The notes: generated by a model from the sequence alone, not told the origin. A stretch of DNA of 64,000 bases from Agromyces sp. CF514 (GCF_900113185.1 NZ_FOZD01000001.1:2108001-2172000), one strand, 5' to 3'; counted from the first letter of the stretch, positions 1 through 10,185 are shown. Numbers and translations: made by a program.

Positions 1-1437
1 TCGATCGACCTGCGTCAGTCGAGCGACCAGCCGAACCCCGACAACATCGAGCGCATCACCTACACGAACCTGTCGGGCACCTCCGCCGACATCCAGGCCG
101 AGATCGTCGACGGCGCGACGCTGCAGTTCTCGGCACCGCTCGGCGTGCAGCCCGGCACTGACGCCCGCATCACGTTCGACGTGAACTTCAACGAGTTCAC
201 TGTGCCCGGCTACGTCGACGTCAAGGTCGTCTCGTCCACCCGCGCCATGCCGAAGACCGTCGACGACGGCGACTTCGAGATGGATCGCACCGACTCCGAG
301 ACCTTCGACGTGCTCGCCAACGACTTCAACCCGTTCGCTCAAGACGGCGTGCCGCTTCGGGTGGTCGCGGCGGAGATCGACCAGGCGTCGGTCGGCGCGA
401 ACGCCTCGACCACCTTCACAGCGACCGGCGTGACGGTGAACACCGGTGCGGCGTTCACCGGTACCCTCAGCGTGATCTACACCGTCGAGGACGGCACGAA
501 GGACCCCCTGCGCCGCACCACCGGACGCGTCACCGTGGTCGTGCGTGCTGCCCCGGATGCGCCGAACACGCCGACCGCATCGGCTTCCGACGCGAGGGCG
601 TCCGTGCGCTGGGCCGCGCCTGCGACGAACAACTCGCCGATCACCGACTACGAGGTGAGCTGGTCGCAGGGCGGCGGCGGTACCCAGCCGTTCGGTGCGA
701 GTGCGGCGGGAACCGCGCAGACGATCACCGGCCTGGCCAACGGCACCACGTACTCGTTCAAGGTGCGGGCGAAGAACGACAAGGGATGGGGCGCCTGGTC
801 GAGCCTCAGCCCCTCGGTCATCCCGTACGGAACACCGTCGGCCCCGCGGAACGTCTCGGCCGGCGCCAGCGGCTACGCGCCGGCGACGGTCACGGTCAAC
901 TGGAACCCGCCGAGCGACACCGGCGGTGGAGCGGTCGAGTACACCGTGACGCTCGGCAGCGCCACGAAGACCGTGACCGGCACGTCGGCGAGCTTCGGCG
1001 GGGTCGGAGCCGGCAGCTATACGGCGAGGGTCACCGCGACCAACAACGGCAGCGGCAGCACCGGTCCTGCCGACTCGACCAGCGTGGGCGTCTCGAACGC
1101 GCCGCCACCGCAGCCGTCCGGCTCGATCGGCAAGGGCGGCAGCATGGCCTGCGGCAGCGGCGGCAACGGCTGCGCCGAGGTGCGCATCACCTTCGCGAAC
1201 ATGGATCCCGGCACCTATCGGATCTATGCGCGCGTGAACGGCGGAGCCGTCGGCTCCTACAAGGGCACCTACACGATCGGCTCGAGCGGCCAGCTCCAGC
1301 TCCAGAACCACCTCGGCATCCGTCAGGCGAGCGAGACCATCGACGTGCAGTTCGACGCGATCAGCGGTGGCACCAGCCGAACGCTCGGCGGCATCAGCGG
1401 CAGCCAGTGGAACGCCAAGGGCTACAACACGTGGTGA
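1..1437 (+). CDS. Secreted Ig-like / fibronectin type III protein, 3' part
   Basis: The reading frame is open from base 1, so the 5' end lies outside the window; 478 residues are visible. The visible part begins with Ig-like beta-sandwich sequence (about residues 1-180), followed by two fibronectin III-like modules (about 180-275 and 275-365, with W-x-x-P and Y-x-V patterns), a Gly/Ser/Pro linker and a C-terminal domain of about 95 residues holding a CGSGGNGC cysteine pair. Large proteins of this kind precede MoxR-DUF58-transglutaminase clusters in Microbacteriaceae and are thought to be secreted or wall-exposed adhesins or scaffolds. The MoxR gene starts 46 bases downstream, so co-transcription is likely. 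Function beyond extracellular binding cannot be read from this part. Confidence 0.8.
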   Translation, partial: SIDLRQSSDQPNPDNIERITYTNLSGTSADIQAEIVDGATLQFSAPLGVQPGTDARITFDVNFNEFTVPGYVDVKVVSSTRAMPKTVDDGDFEMDRTDSETFDVLANDFNPFAQDGVPLRVVAAEIDQASVGANASTTFTATGVTVNTGAAFTGTLSVIYTVEDGTKDPLRRTTGRVTVVVRAAPDAPNTPTASASDARASVRWAAPATNNSPITDYEVSWSQGGGGTQPFGASAAGTAQTITGLANGTTYSFKVRAKNDKGWGAWSSLSPSVIPYGTPSAPRNVSAGASGYAPATVTVNWNPPSDTGGGAVEYTVTLGSATKTVTGTSASFGGVGAGSYTARVTATNNGSGSTGPADSTSVGVSNAPPPQPSGSIGKGGSMACGSGGNGCAEVRITFANMDPGTYRIYARVNGGAVGSYKGTYTIGSSGQLQLQNHLGIRQASETIDVQFDAISGGTSRTLGGISGSQWNAKGYNTW

Positions 1438-1483
1438 CGACCATCGCCGCACAGACCAGACCTCACGCATACAAGGAGTACCC

Positions 1484-2452
1484 GTGGCAGTAACGCAGGA
1501 ACAGGCGCAGTGGTTCCAGGACGCCTTCTCGAAGCTCGTCGACAACGTCGACCAGGCGATCCTCGGCAAGCGGCAGGTGATCGAGCTCGTCGTGACGGCG
1601 CTGCTCTCCGACGGACACGTGCTGCTCGAGGACTTCCCCGGCACGGGCAAGACGGTGCTCGCGAAGGCGCTGGCGAACACGCTCGACGGCACGCACTCGC
1701 GCATCCAGTTCACGCCCGACCTGCTGCCCTCCGACGTCACCGGCGTGACGATCTACGACCAGGGCAAGGGGCAGTTCGAGTTCCACCGCGGCCCGATCTT
1801 CGCGTCGATCGTGCTCGCCGACGAGATCAACCGAGCCAGCCCGAAGACCCAGTCGGCACTGCTCGAGGTCATGGAGGAGGGGCGCGTCACGGTCGACGGC
1901 GTCGGCTACGAGGTCGGCAGCCCGTTCATGGTCATCGCGACTCAGAATCCCGTCGAGCAGGCAGGCACGTACTCGCTGCCCGAGGCGCAGCTCGACCGGT
2001 TCCTCATCAAGACCTCGCTCGGCTACCCCGATCACGAGACGGCGGTGACGCTGCTGCTCGACTCCGCCAATCGCGCTCGCGCGGCCAAGGTCACGCCGAT
2101 CATCGCTTCGAGCTCGGTGACGACCATGGCTCAGCTCGCCTCTGAGGTCTACGTCGACGCCTCGGTGCTCTCGTACCTCAACGAACTCGTCACGGGCACC
2201 CGCACGCACAAGGACTCGGCGCTCGGCGTCAGTATGCGAGGCGCGCTCGCGCTCGCCCGCGCGACGAAGACCTGGGCCATCGCGCACGGCCGCACCTACG
2301 TCACGCCCGACGACGTGCGTGAGCTCGCGACGCCCGTGCTCGCGCACCGCATCATCGTCGACCCCGAGGCCGAGTTCGCCGGCGCCACGGCCGAGGACAT
2401 CGTCGCCTCGGTCGTCGTCGACGTCGCACCGCCCGCCTACCGCGCCGCATGA
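1484..2452 (+). CDS. MoxR-family AAA+ ATPase (copy 1)
   Basis: MoxR ATPases act as chaperone-like remodelers, usually working with a DUF58/VWA partner. The 322-residue product shows Walker A (EDFPGTGKTVLAK), the MoxR-typical [13 protein letters not shown] segment, Walker B ([14 protein letters not shown]), sensor 1 (ATQNPVEQAGTYSLPEAQ) and a C-terminal AAA lid. I chose the GTG at 1484 because AAGGAG lies at 1473-1478, five bases upstream; the frame opens earlier, but there it overlaps the upstream gene. The stop overlaps the DUF58 start (ATGA). A second MoxR with the same neighbours lies at 21.1 kb. Confidence 0.93.
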   Translation: MAVTQEQAQWFQDAFSKLVDNVDQAILGKRQVIELVVTALLSDGHVLLEDFPGTGKTVLAKALANTLDGTHSRIQFTPDLLPSDVTGVTIYDQGKGQFEFHRGPIFASIVLADEINRASPKTQSALLEVMEEGRVTVDGVGYEVGSPFMVIATQNPVEQAGTYSLPEAQLDRFLIKTSLGYPDHETAVTLLLDSANRARAAKVTPIIASSSVTTMAQLASEVYVDASVLSYLNELVTGTRTHKDSALGVSMRGALALARATKTWAIAHGRTYVTPDDVRELATPVLAHRIIVDPEAEFAGATAEDIVASVVVDVAPPAYRAA

Positions 2453-3747
2453 GCGCTGAGCCGCGTGCGCCCCGACCCCCGTCGCAGGCGCACTTCGCCG
2501 CACGGGCGGTCGGACGATCGCTCGCGGCATCCGCCCGTTCCGCGTCGGGTCTCGCGGCAGGAGCAGCGCGCCGGGTCGCCGACTGGAGCGCACCCGTCAC
2601 CGACGTGATCTCCGTCACCGGCTGGCTCGTGCTGCTCGCCGCATTCGTCTCGTTCGCGGCCGCGTGGGCCCTCGGGTGGATCGAGCTCGCCTTCCTCGGC
2701 GCGACGCTGCTCGCCGCGGTGCTCGTGAGCGTCCCCTACACGCTCGGCCGCATGAGCTACCGTGTCGACATCGACCTGCAGCCGACGCGCGTGGTCGCGG
2801 GGGAGCGGGCGTTCGGTCGGCTCGCCGTGACGAACACCGGCGCCAAGGTCTCCGCGCCGTCGCGCGTGGAGCTGCCGGTCGGAGCAGGGCTCGCCGAGTT
2901 CGTCGTTCCGGCCCTTCAGGCCGACGACGAACACGAGGAGCTGTTCGCGGTCCCGACGAATCGGCGCGCGGTCATCGTGGCGGGTCCGGCCATCTCGGTA
3001 CGGGGCGATCAGCTCGGCATCCTGCGCCGCATCGTGCGATGGGGCGAGCCGGTCGAGCTGTTCGTGCACCCCGTGACGGCGCGTCTGAAGCCCTCGGCCG
3101 CCGGTCTCGTGCGCGACCTCGAGGGCGAGGTCACGAAGACCATCACCGACAACGACATCTCGTTCCACGCCCTGCGGGCCTACCAGCCGGGCGACGCCCT
3201 GCGGAACGTGCACTGGCGCACGTCGGCCCGCACCGGCCAGCTCATGGTGCGCCAGTACGAGGAGACCCGGCGCTCCCAGCTCGCCCTCATGCAGTGCACC
3301 GAGCGCGCGCACTACGCATCCGACGACGAGTTCGAGCTCGGCGTCTCGGTGCTCGCCTCGCTCGGCGTCCAGGTGATCCGCGATGCGACGCGCGTCGACG
3401 TCATCACCGAGGAGCTCTCGCTGCGCACGGCGACCCCGACGGCGCTGCTCGACGACACGAGCCGCATCGCCGCGGCATCCGGTGCTTTCGACTCGGTGCG
3501 CACCTTCGTCCGCGAGCGCACCAAGCGACTCTCGGCGCCGAGCGTGGCGATCATCGTCGCCGGATCCGCCGTGCCGCTCGCGGAGTTCCGGGCTGCGGAG
3601 ACCGTCTTCGGCGCAGATACGCAGACCATCGGATTCCGGGTCGAGCTCGGCACCGCGTCGCGCATCGCCAAGGTCGCCGGCACGACGGTGGTCACCGTCG
3701 GATCACTCGACGATCTCGCCAGGCTCGTGGGGAGGGTCCGCCCGTGA
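2449..3747 (+). CDS. DUF58 domain protein (copy 1)
   Basis: 432 residues. After a Pro/Ala-rich, positively charged N-terminus there are two membrane segments (about residues 48-92), a beta-rich region, and then the DUF58 signature around residue 240 (YQPGDALRNVHWRTSARTG, followed by MVRQYEE). DUF58 proteins resemble VWA domains and are the usual partners of MoxR ATPases. The gene overlaps MoxR by four bases and the transglutaminase-like gene by four (GTGA), so the three are translationally coupled. The substrate of such MoxR/DUF58 pairs is not known for this group; cell-envelope assembly is the usual suggestion. Confidence 0.9.
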   Translation: MSAEPRAPRPPSQAHFAARAVGRSLAASARSASGLAAGAARRVADWSAPVTDVISVTGWLVLLAAFVSFAAAWALGWIELAFLGATLLAAVLVSVPYTLGRMSYRVDIDLQPTRVVAGERAFGRLAVTNTGAKVSAPSRVELPVGAGLAEFVVPALQADDEHEELFAVPTNRRAVIVAGPAISVRGDQLGILRRIVRWGEPVELFVHPVTARLKPSAAGLVRDLEGEVTKTITDNDISFHALRAYQPGDALRNVHWRTSARTGQLMVRQYEETRRSQLALMQCTERAHYASDDEFELGVSVLASLGVQVIRDATRVDVITEELSLRTATPTALLDDTSRIAAASGAFDSVRTFVRERTKRLSAPSVAIIVAGSAVPLAEFRAAETVFGADTQTIGFRVELGTASRIAKVAGTTVVTVGSLDDLARLVGRVRP

Positions 3748-6035
3748 ACCGCATCCCGCGCTCTGCGGTGACCGACCTCGTCGTGCTCTCGGTGCTCTCG
3801 GTCGTCGCGATCCTCGGTTACGAGACCAGCTTCGGCGACCTCGACTTCCTGCTCGCTGCGGCCGCCGGCATCGTCGTGGGCACTGCTGCCGCGGTGCTGG
3901 GGTCCCTCTTCCGGCTGGGCGTGCTCACCACGGCGGTGCTCGGGCTCGCCATGTACTTCGTGCTCGGCACGCCGTTCACGATGCCCGACTCCGCCATCTT
4001 CGGGGTCCTGCCGAGTCTGACCTCGCTCGCCGGCCTCGCGATCGGCGCCGTCTACGGCTGGGCCGACATCCTGACCATCGGCACCCCGGTCGAGGCGCCC
4101 TATTACGTCGCGGTCGTGCCCTACGTGGCCGGCTGGGCCGTCGCCCTCGTCGGGTCGATGCTCGTCCTGCGCTGGCTGCCGCGCCGTCGCACCGTGATGC
4201 GCAGCGCCGTCCTCCTGATCGGCCCGATCCTGCTGTTCGTGTCGGGCATCCTGCTCGGCACCGACGAGGCGTTCTACGCCGGGGTGCGAGGCGTCGCGTT
4301 CGCGGTGATCGCACTCGTCTGGCTCGCCTGGCGGCGCGGCTCCGACGTCGAGACCGACGAGGCCGGCGCCCGACGGCTCCGGGCGCAGAAGCTCCGCGGA
4401 TCGATCGTCGTCGTCGCGGGAGCGGTGGTGATCGGCGCGGTCGCGGGCTTGGCCCTCGCCCCGGTGGCCCCCGAACGGTTCGTGCTGCGCGACCAGGTCG
4501 TTCCGCCGTTCGACCCCCTGGAGTTCTCGAGTCCGCTCGCCGGATTCCGCAACTACACGAAGGACCTCGCCGAGGAGCCCCTCTTCACCGTCACCGGGCT
4601 CGGGCCCGGCGACACGCTGAGGCTCGCGTCGATGAACTCCTACACCGGACGCCTCTGGAACGTCGCCGGACCCGGCGACTCCGACGACGACGGAGGCTAT
4701 GCGATCACGGGCGAGACGCTGCCGCAGCCGCCGCTCGCCGATCTCGGGAGCCGCCGCTCGATCGAGGTCGAGACGCTCGCCTACGACGACGTGTGGCTCC
4801 CGACCGTGGGCTACGGCAGCGAACTGCGGCTCGAAGACGCAGGCAGCGCCGATCGCGCAGGCGACCTCCGCTACAACGCGGCCGCCGGCACGGCCGTGCT
4901 GACGAGCGGCCTCGCCGACGGTGCTCGCTACCGGCTCGACGCGAAGGTGCAGGACACGCCGAGCGACGAGGCCCTCGCCGACGTCCCGGTCGCGGCGATC
5001 GAGCTGCCCCCGATCGAGAACGTGCCCGATGTGGTCACCGCCAAGGGCGAGGAGTACGTGGGCGACGCGACGACCCCCATCGAACAACTCCGCAACATCG
5101 AACGCGGCCTCAAGACCAACGGATTCCTGAGCCACGGCCTCGCCTCCGATGCCGTCGCCTCCCGCGCGGGGCACGGCGCCGACCGCCTCATCGAGCTGTT
5201 CACGCGCTCGTCGATGGTCGGCGACGAGGAGCAGTACGCGGCGGCCATGGCACTCATGGTGCGCCAGCTCGGCTACCCGGCTCGGGTCGTGATGGGCTTC
5301 GCTCCCGAGATCGCCCAGGGCCAGGACTCGGTGGACGTGCTCGGCGGTGACGTCACGGCCTGGGTCGAGGTGCCGTTCGAGGGCGTCGGATGGATCTCGT
5401 TCGATCCCACGCCCGATGAGACCGACGCCCCGCAGGAGCAGACGCCGAAGCCCCAGTCCGAGCCGCAGCCGCAGGTCCGCCAACCGCCTCGCGCGGAGGC
5501 CGTCGAAGACGACCTGCTCTCGACGGTCGAGATCGACGACACCGACGACGAGGACAAGGACCGGCCGTTCCGGGTTCCGGGCTGGGTGTGGGCCGTGTCG
5601 GCCTCCATCGGCATCCCCCTCGCGATCGTGTTCGTCCCGATGCTCCTCGTGGGCCTCGCGAAGGACCGGCGACGGCGGCGTCGTCGAGGGCGTGCCAACG
5701 AGATCGCCGCGGCGGCCGCGTGGGACGAGCTCATCGACCGCTACGCGGAGCTCGGATTCGAGCCGCCGGAGCGATCGTCCCGACTCCAGACGGCCCGCGC
5801 GCTCGAGCACCAGGTCGCGGAGCAGGGCGTCGTGCCGACGAGCGATCCCGGAGCGCTGCGCCTGACCTCGCTCGCCGCGAGCGTCGACCGCGACGTGTTC
5901 GACGGGCAGCAGGTCGCCTCCGACACCGTCGTGAAGCGGTGGAGCGAGGCGGATGCCGCGGCCGCAGCGGTGTCCGCTGCCGTCGGACGCTCGCGCCGGC
6001 TGATCGCCCGCTACCGGCTGAACCGACGTCGGTAG
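3744..6035 (+). CDS. Membrane transglutaminase-like protein, catalytic residues lost
   Basis: 763 residues: five to six N-terminal membrane segments (to about residue 245), a large extracytoplasmic region with a transglutaminase-like fold (about 440-560), one more membrane helix (about 610-640) and a DUF4129-like helical C-terminus. Compared with the paralogue at 23.5-25.8 kb, the catalytic GYCVHFA reads GDEEQYA here (Cys to Glu, codon 5226-5228), and HAW reads TAW (His to Thr), while the surrounding fold ([24 protein letters not shown]) is kept. It therefore looks like a pseudo-transglutaminase acting as a binder or scaffold. The GTG start overlaps the DUF58 stop. The fold assignment is firm; loss of activity is inferred from the residues. 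Confidence 0.88.
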   Translation: MNRIPRSAVTDLVVLSVLSVVAILGYETSFGDLDFLLAAAAGIVVGTAAAVLGSLFRLGVLTTAVLGLAMYFVLGTPFTMPDSAIFGVLPSLTSLAGLAIGAVYGWADILTIGTPVEAPYYVAVVPYVAGWAVALVGSMLVLRWLPRRRTVMRSAVLLIGPILLFVSGILLGTDEAFYAGVRGVAFAVIALVWLAWRRGSDVETDEAGARRLRAQKLRGSIVVVAGAVVIGAVAGLALAPVAPERFVLRDQVVPPFDPLEFSSPLAGFRNYTKDLAEEPLFTVTGLGPGDTLRLASMNSYTGRLWNVAGPGDSDDDGGYAITGETLPQPPLADLGSRRSIEVETLAYDDVWLPTVGYGSELRLEDAGSADRAGDLRYNAAAGTAVLTSGLADGARYRLDAKVQDTPSDEALADVPVAAIELPPIENVPDVVTAKGEEYVGDATTPIEQLRNIERGLKTNGFLSHGLASDAVASRAGHGADRLIELFTRSSMVGDEEQYAAAMALMVRQLGYPARVVMGFAPEIAQGQDSVDVLGGDVTAWVEVPFEGVGWISFDPTPDETDAPQEQTPKPQSEPQPQVRQPPRAEAVEDDLLSTVEIDDTDDEDKDRPFRVPGWVWAVSASIGIPLAIVFVPMLLVGLAKDRRRRRRRGRANEIAAAAAWDELIDRYAELGFEPPERSSRLQTARALEHQVAEQGVVPTSDPGALRLTSLAASVDRDVFDGQQVASDTVVKRWSEADAAAAAVSAAVGRSRRLIARYRLNRRR

Positions 6036-6038
6036 ACT
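6033..6038 (+). promoter_or_regulatory. -10 box of a leaderless promoter for the FHA gene
   Basis: TAGACT, six bases, then the GTG start, with no ribosome-binding site between. It matches the TAnnnT-N6-start pattern seen at seven other genes in this window. The -35 region is not obvious. Confidence 0.45.
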
Positions 6039-6044
6039 GCCTGC

Positions 6045-6629
6045 GTGGTCGTACCGGAGTTCATCGTTCCGCCGCCGGGGTTGATCCCCGACGCGCCGCA
6101 GCCAACCACGCCCGATCCGGCCCTGCGCCCGGCACGGGCCGACGAACGCACCGACAGCACGGTTCGCGCGCTGCCAGGGCGGGCCCTGCCGACCTTCACG
6201 CCGGTGCCGAACGGCCCGCCCGCGGCATCCGTCGCCGTGCCCGAATCGCTCCGCCCGGCCCCTGCCGAGGCGCCCGCCGCGAATGCGCTGTTCGAACTCG
6301 TCTCCGCGGCCGGCGAGACCGTCGAGCTCGCCGGCCGCGTCATCGTCGGTCGCAACCCGAGCGCCGACGTCACCCGGCCGGATGCCCGCCCGATCGCCCT
6401 GGTCGACCCGACCCGCACGGTCTCCAAGACCCACGCGCTGGTCGAGGTGCGGCAGGGGCGCGTCGTGATCACCGACCTGCACTCGACGAACGGCGTGGCG
6501 GTGCAAGCCGCCGGTGGCGAACCGACGGTGCTCGACCCGGGCGCGCCCGCCGACGTCGAGCCCGGATCCACGCTGCGGCTGGGCGACCTCGCCCTGACCT
6601 TGCGCCGCACCACCGCCACCACGGTGTAG
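6045..6629 (+). CDS. FHA-domain protein
   Basis: 194 residues. The first 80 or so are Pro/Ala-rich and probably disordered; the C-terminal ~110 form a forkhead-associated domain with the GR..SADV, SKTHA and STNGV motifs that bind phosphothreonine. In actinobacteria this FHA protein commonly closes the MoxR/DUF58/transglutaminase cluster and is followed by Ser/Thr kinase or phosphatase genes; here it is followed by leuC instead, so its kinase must lie elsewhere. The GTG at 6045 lies six bases after a TAGACT -10 box (6033-6038), so the gene may also have its own leaderless transcript. Confidence 0.9.
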   Translation: MVVPEFIVPPPGLIPDAPQPTTPDPALRPARADERTDSTVRALPGRALPTFTPVPNGPPAASVAVPESLRPAPAEAPAANALFELVSAAGETVELAGRVIVGRNPSADVTRPDARPIALVDPTRTVSKTHALVEVRQGRVVITDLHSTNGVAVQAAGGEPTVLDPGAPADVEPGSTLRLGDLALTLRRTTATTV

Positions 6630-6632
6630 CCT
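6627..6632 (+). promoter_or_regulatory. -10 box for the leuC leader transcript
   Basis: TAGCCT overlaps the FHA stop codon and is followed after six bases by the ATG of the leader peptide at 6639. The spacing fits leaderless transcription, in which RNA would begin at or next to the leader ATG. No convincing -35 is visible. Confidence 0.5.
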
Positions 6633-6638
6633 GTGAAG

Positions 6639-6692
6639 ATGCGCGCCCCACGACGTCTTCTCCTTCGGTGCCGCGGCGGGGCCTCGATCTAG
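6639..6692 (+). CDS. Leucine-rich leader peptide of the leuCD attenuator
   Basis: A 17-codon frame, [17 protein letters not shown], ends with TAG at 6690-6692, 59 bases before leuC. It holds three leucine codons in a row (CTT CTC CTT), two of them the CTT codon that neighbouring genes hardly use, as expected of a sensor of charged leucyl-tRNA. A possible GGCCT/AGGCC hairpin (6680-6695) closes around the stop codon, and GGCCGTTCCC is directly repeated at 6692-6701 and 6720-6729, which could support alternative foldings. Leucine attenuators of this kind are known for branched-chain amino-acid genes in actinobacteria; this specific one is my inference from codon content, position and promoter spacing. 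Confidence 0.6.
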   Translation: MRAPRRLLLRCRGGASI

Positions 6693-6751
6693 GCCGTTCC
6701 CGTCGCGGAGTCCGTCGTCGGCCGTTCCCTGTCCCCGAGGAAGACGAACGC

Positions 6752-8197
6752 ATGAACAACAGCAACGCAACCGCACGCCCGCGCACCCTGGCCGAGAAGG
6801 TCTGGGACGCCCACCTGGTGAAGAAGGGCGAGGACGGCACGCCCGACCTCATCTACATCGACCTCCACCTCGTGCACGAGGTCACGAGCCCGCAGGCCTT
6901 CGACGGACTGCGCATGGCCGGCCGCCCGGTGCGGCGTCCCGATCTCACGATCGCGACCGAGGACCACAACACCCCGACGCTCGCGATCGACAAGCCCATC
7001 GCCGATCTGACGAGCCGCACGCAGATCGAGACGCTGCGGCGCAACGCGGCGGAGTTCGGCATCCGCCTGCACTCGCTGGGCGACAAGGAGCAGGGCATCG
7101 TCCACGTCGTGGGCCCGCAGCTCGGCCTCACCCAGCCCGGCATCACGGTCGTCTGCGGCGACTCGCACACGTCGACGCACGGCGCGTTCGGAGCGATGGC
7201 GTTCGGCATCGGCACGAGCGAGGTCGAGCACGTCATGGCCACGCAGACGCTGCCCCTGAAGGCCTTCAAGACCATGGCGATCAACGTCGAGGGCACCTTG
7301 CGCCCCGGCGTCACGGCGAAGGACATCATCCTGGCCGTGATCGCGAAGATCGGCACCGGCGGCGGGCAGGGCTACGTGCTCGAGTACCGCGGCAGCGCGA
7401 TCCGCGCACTGTCGATGGACGGTCGCATGACGATCTGCAACATGTCGATCGAGGCCGGCGCCCGTGCCGGCATGGTCGCGCCCGACCAGACCACGTTCGA
7501 CTACCTCGAGGGCCGGGCGCACGCGCCCCAGGGCGAGGACTGGACCGCCGCCGTCGAGTACTGGAAGACCCTCGGCACCGACGAGGGCGCCGAGTTCGAC
7601 GCCGAGGTCTTCATCGACGCTGACACGCTCGAGCCCTTCGTGACCTGGGGCACGAACCCCGGGCAGGGCGTCTCCCTCTCCGAGACCGTGCCCGATCCGT
7701 CCGCCATCGAGGACCAGCACGAGCGCGCCGCCGCCGAGCGCGCCCTCGAGTACATGGACCTCGAGGCCGGCACGCCGCTCAAGGACATCCGCGTCGACGC
7801 CGTATTCATGGGTTCGTGCACCAACAGTCGTATCGAAGACCTGCGCGCGTTCGCCTCGATCATCGAGGGCAAGCAGAAGGCCGAGGGCGTACGCGTCATG
7901 GTCGTGCCGGGTTCGGCCCGGGTCCGGCTCGAGGCCGAGGCCGAGGGCCTCGACAAGGTCTTCGAGGCGTTCGGCGCCGAGTGGCGCTTCGCGGGCTGCT
8001 CGATGTGCCTCGGCATGAACCCCGACCAGCTGGCTCCCGGCGAGCGCTGCGCATCCACCTCGAACCGCAACTTCGAGGGCCGGCAGGGCAAGGGCGGCCG
8101 CACGCACCTCGTCTCGCCGCTCGTCGCGGCGGCGACCGCGATCCGCGGCACGCTGTCGAGCCCGTGGGATCTGCAGACCGAAGGAGAGGCGCGCTGA
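6752..8197 (+). CDS. leuC: 3-isopropylmalate dehydratase, large subunit
   Basis: LeuC isomerises 2-isopropylmalate to 3-isopropylmalate in leucine synthesis, as a heterodimer with LeuD, in the cytoplasm. The 481-residue product has the aconitase-family [4Fe-4S] ligands: one Cys in [12 protein letters not shown] and two in [11 protein letters not shown], plus the substrate segment [19 protein letters not shown]. The ATG at 6752 follows GAGGAA. It shares one base with leuD (TGATG). Expression is probably controlled by the leader peptide at 6639. Length is normal for the family. Confidence 0.97.
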   Translation: MNNSNATARPRTLAEKVWDAHLVKKGEDGTPDLIYIDLHLVHEVTSPQAFDGLRMAGRPVRRPDLTIATEDHNTPTLAIDKPIADLTSRTQIETLRRNAAEFGIRLHSLGDKEQGIVHVVGPQLGLTQPGITVVCGDSHTSTHGAFGAMAFGIGTSEVEHVMATQTLPLKAFKTMAINVEGTLRPGVTAKDIILAVIAKIGTGGGQGYVLEYRGSAIRALSMDGRMTICNMSIEAGARAGMVAPDQTTFDYLEGRAHAPQGEDWTAAVEYWKTLGTDEGAEFDAEVFIDADTLEPFVTWGTNPGQGVSLSETVPDPSAIEDQHERAAAERALEYMDLEAGTPLKDIRVDAVFMGSCTNSRIEDLRAFASIIEGKQKAEGVRVMVVPGSARVRLEAEAEGLDKVFEAFGAEWRFAGCSMCLGMNPDQLAPGERCASTSNRNFEGRQGKGGRTHLVSPLVAAATAIRGTLSSPWDLQTEGEAR

Positions 8198-8817
8198 TGG
8201 AGAAGTTCACGACCGTCACGGGCATCGCAGCACCGCTGCGCCGTTCGAACGTCGACACCGACCAGATCATCCCGGCCGTGTTCCTGAAGCGCGTCACCAA
8301 GACCGGCTTCGACGACGCGCTCTTCTACAGCTGGCGCCAGGACCCCGAGTTCATCCTGAACCAGCAGGCGTACCTGGGTGCTCGCGTGCTCATCGCCGGA
8401 CCCGACTTCGGCACCGGCTCGAGTCGCGAGCACGCCGTCTGGGCGCTGCGCGACTTCGGGTTCGACGTCGTCATCAGCTCGCGCTTCGGCGACATCTTCC
8501 GCGGCAACTCGGGCAAGCAGGGACTGCTCGCCGCGCAGGTCGCCTACGAGGACGTCGAGCGCCTGTGGGAGGTCGTCGAAGCCTCTCCGGGAATAGCGGT
8601 CACGGTCGATCTGGTTGAGCGTACGGTCAGCGTCGGAACGCTGACCGTGCCGTTCGACATCGACGACTACACTCGGTGGAGGCTTCTCGAAGGGCTCGAT
8701 GACATCGGGCTGACCCTGCGTGACGAAGCGGCGATCGCCGAATTCGAGACGCATCGAGAGGCCTGGCGGCCGAAGACACTCCCCATCCGGGAGTCGGCGG
8801 AATCAGGAGTTCAGTGA
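8197..8817 (+). CDS. leuD: 3-isopropylmalate dehydratase, small subunit
   Basis: 206 residues, the usual size. It supplies the swivelling domain that completes the LeuC active site; the family segments [14 protein letters not shown] and [15 protein letters not shown] are intact. AAGGAG lies just upstream of the ATG at 8197, which overlaps the leuC stop by one base. The stop overlaps the murA GTG, joining leucine synthesis and peptidoglycan synthesis in one transcript, an arrangement common in Microbacteriaceae. Confidence 0.97.
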   Translation: MEKFTTVTGIAAPLRRSNVDTDQIIPAVFLKRVTKTGFDDALFYSWRQDPEFILNQQAYLGARVLIAGPDFGTGSSREHAVWALRDFGFDVVISSRFGDIFRGNSGKQGLLAAQVAYEDVERLWEVVEASPGIAVTVDLVERTVSVGTLTVPFDIDDYTRWRLLEGLDDIGLTLRDEAAIAEFETHREAWRPKTLPIRESAESGVQ

Positions 8818-10184
8818 ACACACTCGGGCAGGATGCCAAGAACCACGCATCTGCGGTCGGACTCAACGTCGATCGCATCACCATCAACGGCGGCAAGCCG
8901 TTGGTCGGACGCATCGAGCTGAAGGGCGCGAAGAACCTCGTCACCAAGGCGATGGTCGCGGCGATCCTCGGCGATACGCCGAGCGTGCTGAAAGACGTTC
9001 CGAACATCAGCGATGTCCGCATCGTGCGGGGCCTCCTCGAGGTGCACGGCGTTCGCGTGACCGACGGCGTCGACGAGGGCGAGCTCATCCTCGACCCCAC
9101 CGCCGTCGAGTCGGCGCACATGGCCGACATCGACGCGCACGCGGGTTCGAGCCGGATCCCGATCCTGTTCTGCGGTCCACTCCTGCACCGCCTCGGCGAG
9201 GCCTTCATCCCCGACCTCGGCGGCTGCCGCATCGGCGACCGCCCGATCGACTACCACCTCGAGGTGCTGCGCAACTTCGGCGCCATCGTCGAGAAGCTCC
9301 CGAGCGGCATCCGCATGTCGGCTCCTGCCGGCCTGCACGGCGCAAAGGTGGCGCTGCCCTACCCGAGCGTCGGCGCGACCGAGCAGGTGCTGCTCACGGC
9401 GGTGCTGGCCGAGGGCATCACCGAGCTCACGGGTGCGGCGATCGAGCCCGAGATCATGGATCTCATCAACATCCTGCAGAAGATGGGTGCGATCATCACG
9501 GTCGACACCGACCGCGTGATCCGCATCGAGGGCGTGTCGAAGCTCCAGGGCTACACGCACCGGGCGCTGTTCGACCGCAACGAGGCCGCGAGCTGGGCCG
9601 CGGCCGCGCTCGCGACCGACGGCGACATCTTCGTCGGCGGCGCTCGCCAGGCCGAGATGCTCACCTTCCTCAACGTCTTCCGCAAGGTCGGCGGCGACTT
9701 CTCGATCGAAGAGGACGGCATCCGCTTCTTCCACCCCGGCGGCGAACTCTCGCCCGTCATCATCGAGACCGACGTGCACCCCGGCTTCATGACCGACTGG
9801 CAGCAGCCGCTCGTGGTCGCGTTGACGAAGGCCAAGGGCGTCTCGATCGTGCACGAGACCGTCTACGAGCAGCGGTTCGGCTTCGTCGACGCGCTCGTCG
9901 AGATGGGCGCCACGATCGACGTGCATAAAGAGTGCCTCACGGGCAAGAAGTGCCGCTTCGGGCAGCACAACTTCAAGCACTCGGCCGTGATCTCCGGTCC
10001 GTCGAAGCTCACGGGCGCCGACGTCGAGGTCCCCGACCTGCGCGGCGGCTTCAGCCACCTCATCGCGGCGCTCTCGGCCGACGGCCGCTCGACGGTCTCG
10101 AACGTGGGCATCATCGCGCGCGGGTACGAGAACTTCATCACGAAGCTCGAGCTCCTCGGGGCGGACTTCGAACTCGACGCATAA
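8814..10184 (+). CDS. murA: UDP-N-acetylglucosamine 1-carboxyvinyltransferase
   Basis: MurA transfers enolpyruvate from PEP to UDP-GlcNAc, the first committed step of peptidoglycan synthesis. The 456-residue product keeps the N-terminal [10 protein letters not shown] motif with its catalytic Lys, and the loop [12 protein letters not shown] whose Cys (about residue 138) matches E. coli Cys115, the fosfomycin target. Some actinobacterial MurA enzymes have Asp there, so this one is predicted to be attackable by the drug. It is some 35 residues longer than E. coli MurA, partly from an N-terminal extension. The GTG start overlaps the leuD stop. Confidence 0.95.
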   Translation: MNTLGQDAKNHASAVGLNVDRITINGGKPLVGRIELKGAKNLVTKAMVAAILGDTPSVLKDVPNISDVRIVRGLLEVHGVRVTDGVDEGELILDPTAVESAHMADIDAHAGSSRIPILFCGPLLHRLGEAFIPDLGGCRIGDRPIDYHLEVLRNFGAIVEKLPSGIRMSAPAGLHGAKVALPYPSVGATEQVLLTAVLAEGITELTGAAIEPEIMDLINILQKMGAIITVDTDRVIRIEGVSKLQGYTHRALFDRNEAASWAAAALATDGDIFVGGARQAEMLTFLNVFRKVGGDFSIEEDGIRFFHPGGELSPVIIETDVHPGFMTDWQQPLVVALTKAKGVSIVHETVYEQRFGFVDALVEMGATIDVHKECLTGKKCRFGQHNFKHSAVISGPSKLTGADVEVPDLRGGFSHLIAALSADGRSTVSNVGIIARGYENFITKLELLGADFELDA

Positions 10185-10185
10185 T
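10180..10185 (+). promoter_or_regulatory. -10 box of a leaderless promoter for plsC
   Basis: CATAAT overlaps the murA stop codon and is followed by six bases and the plsC GTG at 10192. This spacing supports that GTG over the in-frame GTG at 10225. Confidence 0.45.

Noticed and set aside
6630..6751. T-box riboswitch before leuC
   Set aside because: No T-box sequence, no specifier-loop structure and too little room; a leader-peptide attenuator fits better.
3312..6776. Very long minus-strand open frame (over 1100 codons) opposite the DUF58, transglutaminase and FHA genes
   Set aside because: It is the high-GC shadow of well-supported genes on the other strand: composition dominated by Arg, Gly, Asp and His, no domain motifs, no start context.
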